From Primula veris (Eukaryota; Streptophyta; Magnoliopsida; Ericales; Primulaceae), in contig OY821749.1 of assembly GCA_963682055.1 (NCBI GenBank), positions 1,059,001 to 1,123,000 on the forward strand: 64,000 nt of DNA. The letters are read 5' to 3'. A model generated the notes under the pieces. It was not told where the DNA came from and did no database searches. It worked only from the letters and a program-made list of their open reading frames with translations. Both the position numbers and the translations under genes were made by a program. Shown in pieces: positions 57,751 to 64,000 of the stretch (positions within the stretch are counted from its first letter, which is position 1; the number at the start of each line of letters is the position of its first letter).

Positions 57751-60250
57751 GGTAGGGTGGGCCAATCATTAATTAGTTTTACAAATAATTGACCAATCCT
57801 AAATTAAATTTTATAGGGTTACCAATTATTAAATAGTTTTGTTTTTATAGACCAATATTTAATTAACCCTAAAAGATAATTTGTTGTACATTTATTAATT
57901 TAAGTGTAAGTTAGTAACAGATGACTAGACAAAAGTCCCCTTTGTGCTTAATCATCTCTGATCTAAACAAATTTTTGGGGAAAATATAAAGGGTAAATAA
58001 AATTTGTCAAAATAAAAATAAAAAAATTTAAAACCCGGCTCATAAACACAACAGAAATGCTAAAGTCTCTGAGAAGCAAGGACGGAATCAGGAACTTTAA
58101 AGGCGAGGGGCCGAAACGCTAATTTTTAAAGATTTTAATCTAAATACATGGTTTTTTTTTTCTCTTCAAATTTTCATATTTTTTACAAAAAAACGAGAGG
58201 TTTGAGCCCCGACTGTTTCCACCTAGTTATTTTGATTACGAGAAAACTCGAAAAGAAGAGTAGTTTGCAGCAAATCCAGTTCTATACTTTTTGAAAAACT
58301 TTAAATAAAATTTGGAACACAAAAATTGGAAAAGAACAAGCAAGTTGGGATGAATATAATTGATGATCTTACATTAAAAGCCCAGTACAACTATTTCTTT
58401 TAACACGAGCGATCTCGTCAAGTTTTTTTATGACTAATATATCATATTATTAATATAAGCCAACTTAAGAGAAATGAATCTGTCAAATTTTGGTAATTTT
58501 TTTCAAAAATGTCCATATTCTAATTTATTAATTACTTATATACCACGATGCAATTCAAATACATAAATAACTAAATAAATATACTCTTTTTCACATATCA
58601 ATTCATCTGCCAAACAATATTTCTCTAACAATAAAATATCATATTACTCCTTATATACGATTATTAATTTATTATATCTATTCCATCATTTTTTTCATTT
58701 TTTTTGAAAATTTTAAATTGATTTGTCCGGAATCATATTTATATCTCAAACGCAACGCATGAGTAGCATGTTACTCTGAGTTCCTTAAAAATTACGGTCT
58801 CAAAATCAAAGGAATTTACACCGGAATTACTTGTCACTTCACCAACTTGCAACCATAACATCGAGTGTCTGGGATCCAAAAAGAATATTCTAACTCTCGA
58901 AATACGATTATTCACTCGTCATCATCCGATTCATGAACAATCTGAAATGCTGCTACCGAACTGATCTCCATTTGCTCCTTTGGACCGAAATATCAGGGTT
59001 TCAAGATTTTTGGCATGTTTGATTAAGTAATTTACGATCATGTGTTTATAAGCTGACGATTAGTACATGTTACTCTTTTTAGATGCAGATACACGCACTC
59101 GGGTACATGTTCTGGCAACCAATCACAATTTCCAACAGATCCAAACATCCATGGATGACTTGAACATGACTGACCGCAGAAAAAAGCTTCGGAATGAATT
59201 TAACATCCTGACATTCTGACATTCTGAACAGAAGTAAATAGAAGCATCAACAAGTGGTTTCAAGCTCTCAAGCCCGAGAAATTCTAGCTATCCTGAGAAG
59301 CTTGCGTGCATGCACGCAGGCCCGCGAGCACACAGAGCTAAGTTTCAGCCATAAATACTACTCCATTTCTAAAAGCAAATTCTGAGGTAAAAGTGTAGAA
59401 ACTCAAATCCAGTGGACTTCTTGTACTATTGTAAATATTTCCCGTATATCTGCCATGCATGACCGTGTCCAACGTCGACGATCAAAAAGGGAAAAAAAAC
59501 TCCTGTGTCCGACAGTCCGAAAATTAAAAAGAAATGTCTGTGCTACAAACTTAATGCTTCAGTATTTTGTTGTCCATAAAGGCATATTTATTTGGGCTTT
59601 TAAACCCAAATTGATGTGTGTACAAATACTATGGAAATGTGGACTTCAATATTTTTACTATAAGCATTTAAATCTCAAAATCTGGATATATATGGGCTTC
59701 AACATGTTCATGCTCCAAGTTGGAATTTTCAATAGAGGGGAAAGTGTAGTGTAGTCCTTTGTTTGTTTTTGATAATATGTTAATTAACGAGTCACTTTCC
59801 TAACCTAATTGATATTATTTTTTAAAATTAATGGTGGGGAAAATCCACTTTTTTTATTTATTATAAAGTGAGAGAAAAAACCTCACAAACATAAATTAAA
59901 GGGTAGCAGATACAAGTTAATAAATTACAAGCTCTTGAAAGTAAATAACAAAAACTTAAAATGTAACGAGAATAAAACTTCCGAAATATTAAAATCTTCT
60001 TGAAACTCAAAAGGTCTGGAGTACTAATAATTGCACTAACCCAATCCACCGTTTCACCTGTTTCAGACACTTCATCTTCAGACGTGACCTATAGAGATAG
60101 AGATAAAGAGAGAAAATTGCTCTCCATCGCCATCTTCTTCTTCGTTTAGCCATCCTCTTTATATCGCATTCTCAGGTAAGGAATATCTCTTATTTCTAGA
60201 TCCACTATGCTCTTTAATTTCTCTGGAAAGTCATGTATATTGTCTGAAAT
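57751..60250. other. Intergenic
   Basis: AT-rich, no gene recognised. At about 58080-58250, AGGACGGAATCAGGAAC and GAGCCCCGACTG look like the ends of a degraded hAT-like element. At 60085-60176 a CT-rich stretch ending TCTCAG|GTAAGG resembles a plus-strand 5' UTR exon with a splice donor, but no coding exon follows. Confidence 0.4.
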
Positions 60251-60254
60251 TTTC

Positions 60255-60800
60255 AGGTCTAACAAGCAACCAATATTGGCTAGCAGATCTGTTCCAGTCT
60301 TAGCCTCTCATCACAAAGGAAACCAGATAAGTGCTTTCTTTCATAATATTTTTTATTTCGTTGATGAGATGAATGATTCTCCAAGTGATTTTTTGTTTTG
60401 ACCGAATAATATTGACAAATAATAGAGAGTCACTCTCAATTATTAAATCTCTGGTATGAGTATTTTTTAACTCCGTTAAAATAGCTTGAGCTTCAGCCTC
60501 AATACTATAAAAGCTTTCGGTGCGAGAGTAAAAGTCTTTTGATAAAATTACTTTTATTGTCTCTTACAATTCCCCCAGTACCACATTTATTAATGGAGCT
60601 TTTAAAACAACCATTTGTGTTTAACTTCATATACCTTGTTGGAGGATTGACCTATTTAAGTAGTTTAGTTTTGACTCTTCTAACAGTAGGTTTCAACCTG
60701 TCTAGATCAGACCAATTCCACTTGGTAGGAAACGTATTGTCATATTCTCTTTTTAAAAGGGTATTATTATACATGGCTAATTCGATCTAAAGAGCCAATT
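60255..60800 (-). pseudogene. RNase H-like (RVT_3) retroelement fragment, several breaks
   Basis: On the minus strand the pieces MKLNTNGCFKSS, GTGGIVRDNKSNFI, IEAEAQAILTELK, LIIESDSLLFVN and LLANIGCLLDL succeed one another as in the RNase H domain of plant LINEs, but in different frames: at least three frameshifts and stops at about 60316 and near 60655 interrupt it. The first catalytic Asp is Asn (NTNG). A dead retroelement remnant. Confidence 0.65.
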
Positions 60801-63016
60801 GGGTCCTCACTTACTAATCCATTGCACAGATGTATAACCGGTGAGTACGTATGAAAAGTTTGATTTATACTTGCTATACACTTCCAAGTTGTACATATCA
60901 TAATCCGTCAAACAAGTTTTAAAGTGGTGTGACGATGAGTCGATACTCGTATTTGTGGGATAGAGGCCTACTCCGCCTTGTTACGACAATTGTACACCCA
61001 TATTACCCCATAAAAACAAAAGAACTTACACGTTATGTTATAAATATGTGCAAAAGGTCATGTTAGATCAGACTAATCGAGTCTTTGACTAAGCCGCACC
61101 AATTTAACGGATGGTGTGGACAAAATGATCCTCTCGTGTTCACCGGTGTATGTTAAACTTCAAAATGGGATGGATTAAGAGCATATATTTATGGTTTTTA
61201 TTCTTTTTAGCTTGGTCACCTTCATAGTACATCAAAAAGTAAAAGGAACAAAAAATATGATGAAATGAAGGAGAATTTTGCTATGTAATTTGACATAGTG
61301 GGTGTTTTTCCCTTTGTCTGTGAAGTTCCTTTCAATAACATGTTCATAAGCTTTTTTGTGTCTTTTTTTGAACACCAACTTTTTAGTGTATGACCCTCGC
61401 AACTGTCACCTTCTTAAATGAAAAAGGGCCTTTAATTCCTATCCATGCCATTTATATTTTGAGAATGGGCAAATGGCAAAAGTTAATAGAATATGATAGT
61501 GGTGATAGTTGGTATCTTGACTGAAATAAATGATCACCATCCATTTATTGGTTCTTTCAACAAGATTTTCCATGATAGATCGAAACTTTACATTGAATAT
61601 TTGTTACGTATATATAAAAAAAAAAATTACATGGGCTCTATACAATTAATTAATATAGCATCTTATAAAATCAAGAAATGTAAATGTGGTAGATATAAAA
61701 AAATTTGCTCGAAGTATATTTTGCATCATTCATCGATTTCATTCCATTGTTTTGTTATTTTTTTGCCCGTATAAACAATTTTTGTTCGTTTAATTGGACC
61801 TACGGTATTATACCGTGTTTCATTTCTCAGGAGTGTCGAGACTTTCTAACCACGTAATATATCAAAGCGCGTGGTGTGAAGCAACTTAAGTATGTAAAGG
61901 AACACCCATCCTACGGAAGATCGACCAGCTTTCAAGTATTGAGTTTAAAAAAAAATCTCATTTTCAACAAAACATCGATTCAATCTACTCCGTTTTCTTG
62001 GACTTGATTTTGGGTCCAGGCGAGCATAAGTGATCGCCAAGCGTCATGCACGTGAAAATGCAACCCGATAGAAGTGTGTTTCCAGTGCACTTAAAGTTTA
62101 TAAGTTCTTGCGAAGAATTAAATACAAATGTCCATCCTAATACGTCGCATCACTATATTAGTAGATTTGTTTATAGATGCTAACACATTTACCAATTCGA
62201 GACGCAATGGTTGCTTTTGTTCTAAGCACGTTTCAAAGTCGATTCGATATATGTTTCATCATGTATATCCGTGATTGGTAAATTCTTACGAGAAAACGAC
62301 AACTTTGGATGTATCAAATAATCCATATGGTAGACCTAATTATGTTTCATTATGTATATATGTATCAAATAGTAAGGTTTTATTTTAGACAAAATGTGAC
62401 CCATTAAGCCATAAATAAGTAAAATACCAAATAAGTACGATGAAAAGCAATCATTGCTCACTCCATATGCTAGACCTAATTATAAAACTCACTTATAAAT
62501 TATAATCCACTTTTTTTTTTTAATTCAAATCCCTCTAAATAGGAGGGGGTTACTGTATATAAAATTATAAATATTAAATATAGTGGGAGGGAGACATAAA
62601 AGAATTTATTGTAATTGTTTTGTTTGGGGATCGTACATATTCACTTATCAATAGACGGTTCGTTTAATCTTTAAAAAAAAAACATTTCTCGGAAAAAAAT
62701 GGTACAACTGAAACAAATAACAAGGTGTAAAACACAAATCAAATTAAAAAAAATATGAATTTTTTGTCTTAGATACAGTGCAAACAAAAATCAACCTTCC
62801 ATTTGCAACAAAATTAGTACTATTTCTTTGTAAATTGTAACACAAAAAATTCATTATAACTCTATATATATTTATATATGAAGTATGTATCATTTCTATT
62901 AGAAAACTTCATCATTTTTTTCCTTTACTTTACATGCATATTGTAATGATACACATGACAATAACTATCGTTATATTAGCCCAAAATTCACTTCCTTAAT
63001 TTTTTTCTTAAATATT
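60801..63016. other. Intergenic
   Basis: AT-rich, no gene recognised. A LINE end lies inside at 62640-62685. Confidence 0.4.
62640..62685 (+). mobile_element. LINE 3' terminus remnant
   Basis: TATCAATAGACGGTTCGTTTAATCTTTAAAAAA is the last part of the LINE 3' UTR present at 5290-5330, with its A-tail (core words TATCAATA and GGTTCGTTTAATCTT). Confidence 0.6.
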
Positions 63017-63628
63017 TCAAAAACTAACCATCGTCGGAGAAATATCGATCTCGATTAAATTATCCTCCTCGGTTTCAAACAATTCTCGATTAATTTTCCC
63101 ATTTAATTCAATCTCTATCAACCCTTCTCGCGCCTCTTCCTCTTCTTCTTCCCATCGGAAACAAACTCCGGTCATCGGAAAATTATCCTCCAATAAGCTC
63201 TCATCGGAATCGCTCTCCGAACAATATATACACATTAATGGGTAACCTAATTCATCATCTTCTTCTTCTTCTTCATATATAACCTCTAAAGGAGCCTTTA
63301 AATTCCACTCGACAAACGAGTAAAACAGAGGTTTATACTCTGTTTTTTCGAGTTTTTTCTCTGGATTAGCCTCGTTCGGTACCAAGAAACAATCTTTTCG
63401 AAGTGAGTTTTTGTGGGTTTGTTGTGTTTTGATAGAATTTATTTGGGTTTGTGAGTTTTGGTTTGATCCTAGCCTTAGGAGAAATATTAGTAGAATGGTG
63501 GTGGAGACTAAAACAGGGGAAAGTGCTATTTGAATAAAATGATTAGGAAAAAAAATCAAAATTATAATATAAAATGAGATTAAACTTGAAAATAAAGGGT
63601 GATAGGGTTGGGACATAAACTCTTCCAT
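63017..63628 (-). CDS. Membrane-anchored acidic protein of unknown function
   Basis: An uninterrupted 203-codon frame. Residues about 12-30 and 33-51 are two hydrophobic helices (SLISFYIIILIFF; VLVSTTILLIFLL), followed by a basic, Asn/Gln-rich linker and a strongly acidic C-terminal half with EEEEEDDELG and EEEEEEAREG and a terminal NLIEIDIS block. Composition and regular code argue for a real gene. I have seen similar small plant membrane proteins ending in an IEIDIS-like motif but I cannot name a function. GATG|GTTAGT just before the stop is a possible splice donor, so the true C-terminus could differ. Confidence 0.6.
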   Translation of the reverse strand: MEEFMSQPYHPLFSSLISFYIIILIFFPNHFIQIALSPVLVSTTILLIFLLRLGSNQNSQTQINSIKTQQTHKNSLRKDCFLVPNEANPEKKLEKTEYKPLFYSFVEWNLKAPLEVIYEEEEEDDELGYPLMCIYCSESDSDESLLEDNFPMTGVCFRWEEEEEEAREGLIEIELNGKINRELFETEEDNLIEIDISPTMVSF

Positions 63629-63948
63629 TTATAACATAAATTGATATATATATATATAGAGAGAGAGATATTGAGATAAAGAACAGTGATTTTCAGTTGA
63701 TAGAAAACAAGCACTAATTTGTTGACTTATTTATTGGCTGTGTTAGTAGACAAAAAAATTTACAATTTTGACCATTGTATTTTAGATGAATGGTCAACTT
63801 TTAGTCTCTATAGTTCTAATTATAAAGGTTTACTACTTTAATTTAAAGAACTTATATAGCTTGGTGTGAAAGGGATAAGTCGGGGGCAACGACATCGGAT
63901 CCATTTTTGTTACCTTGAATTTTTCAAGGCAACCTGCCCTAATTGTTA

Positions 63949-64000
63949 GGGCTGGGTTCGGTCCGGTTTGGTTCGGTTTTTAGCAAAACCGAAACCGAGC
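63949..64000. mobile_element. CCGAA-rich hAT-like element, cut by the window end
   Basis: TAGGGCTGGGTTCGGTCCGG then TTTTTAGCAAAACCGAAACC matches the left end of the element at 38878. The right end is outside the window. Confidence 0.7.

Noticed and set aside
60085..60176. CT-rich leader with CAG|GTAAGG on the plus strand
   Set aside because: Looks like a 5' UTR exon, but no downstream coding exon can be joined to it; only antisense retroelement remains follow.

Overview
The window is AT-rich nuclear DNA of a flowering plant. Genes have GT-AG introns, intergenic space is full of small DNA transposons and LINE debris, there is a scrap of plastid 23S rDNA, and the protein families are plant ones (STP sugar transporter, TIR1/AFB auxin receptor, secreted LysM proteins). 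Presence of an AFB6-type auxin receptor, a clade absent from Brassicaceae, points to a non-brassicaceous eudicot. I cannot fix the species.

Layout. 1-1.5 kb: 3' end of a LINE (RT zinc-binding plus RNase H domains, one frameshift). 2-12 kb: three small secreted single-LysM genes on the + strand (2275-2790, 6230-6749, 10984-11805). The first two lie in a recent ~2 kb direct duplication that also carries a LINE 3' tail; the first copy later received a ~1.57 kb insertion with a 25-bp target duplication. A 200-N gap (8136-8335) and a minisatellite follow. 12-16 kb: nested repeats (LINE tail, CACTA-like MITEs, CCGAA-rich hAT-like elements). 16.3-20.3 kb: intact four-exon H+/monosaccharide symporter of the STP1 type, - strand. 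20.5-32 kb: mostly intergenic, with MITEs, RNase H pseudogenes and a plastid 23S rDNA insert. 32.2-34 kb: intronless ARM-repeat protein, - strand. 34-43 kb: repeats, including a long foldback and a hAT-like element with a perfect 8-bp target duplication and a matching empty site. 43.2-50.05 kb: intact AFB6-type auxin receptor, - strand, four coding exons and a likely 5'UTR intron filled with a 41/93-bp minisatellite. 50.3-51.5 kb: an element with thirteen 51-bp repeats directly upstream of that gene. 51.5-63 kb: gene-poor, with MITEs, minisatellite and an RNase H pseudogene. 63.0-63.6 kb: membrane-anchored acidic protein of unknown function.

The genes do not form one pathway. The LysM cluster probably acts in the apoplast on chitin-type glycans, STP1 imports hexoses at the plasma membrane, and the AFB6-type protein is the auxin-sensing F-box subunit of a nuclear SCF ligase. 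The most notable signals are the recently duplicated LysM pair with clustered amino-acid changes, the weakened miR393 site in the AFB gene, the minisatellite in its leader intron, and seven copies of a MITE family built from GTGACAG/GCGACGG motifs. Exon boundaries were read by eye from splice consensus and reading-frame phase; all family assignments are from recognition, not searches.
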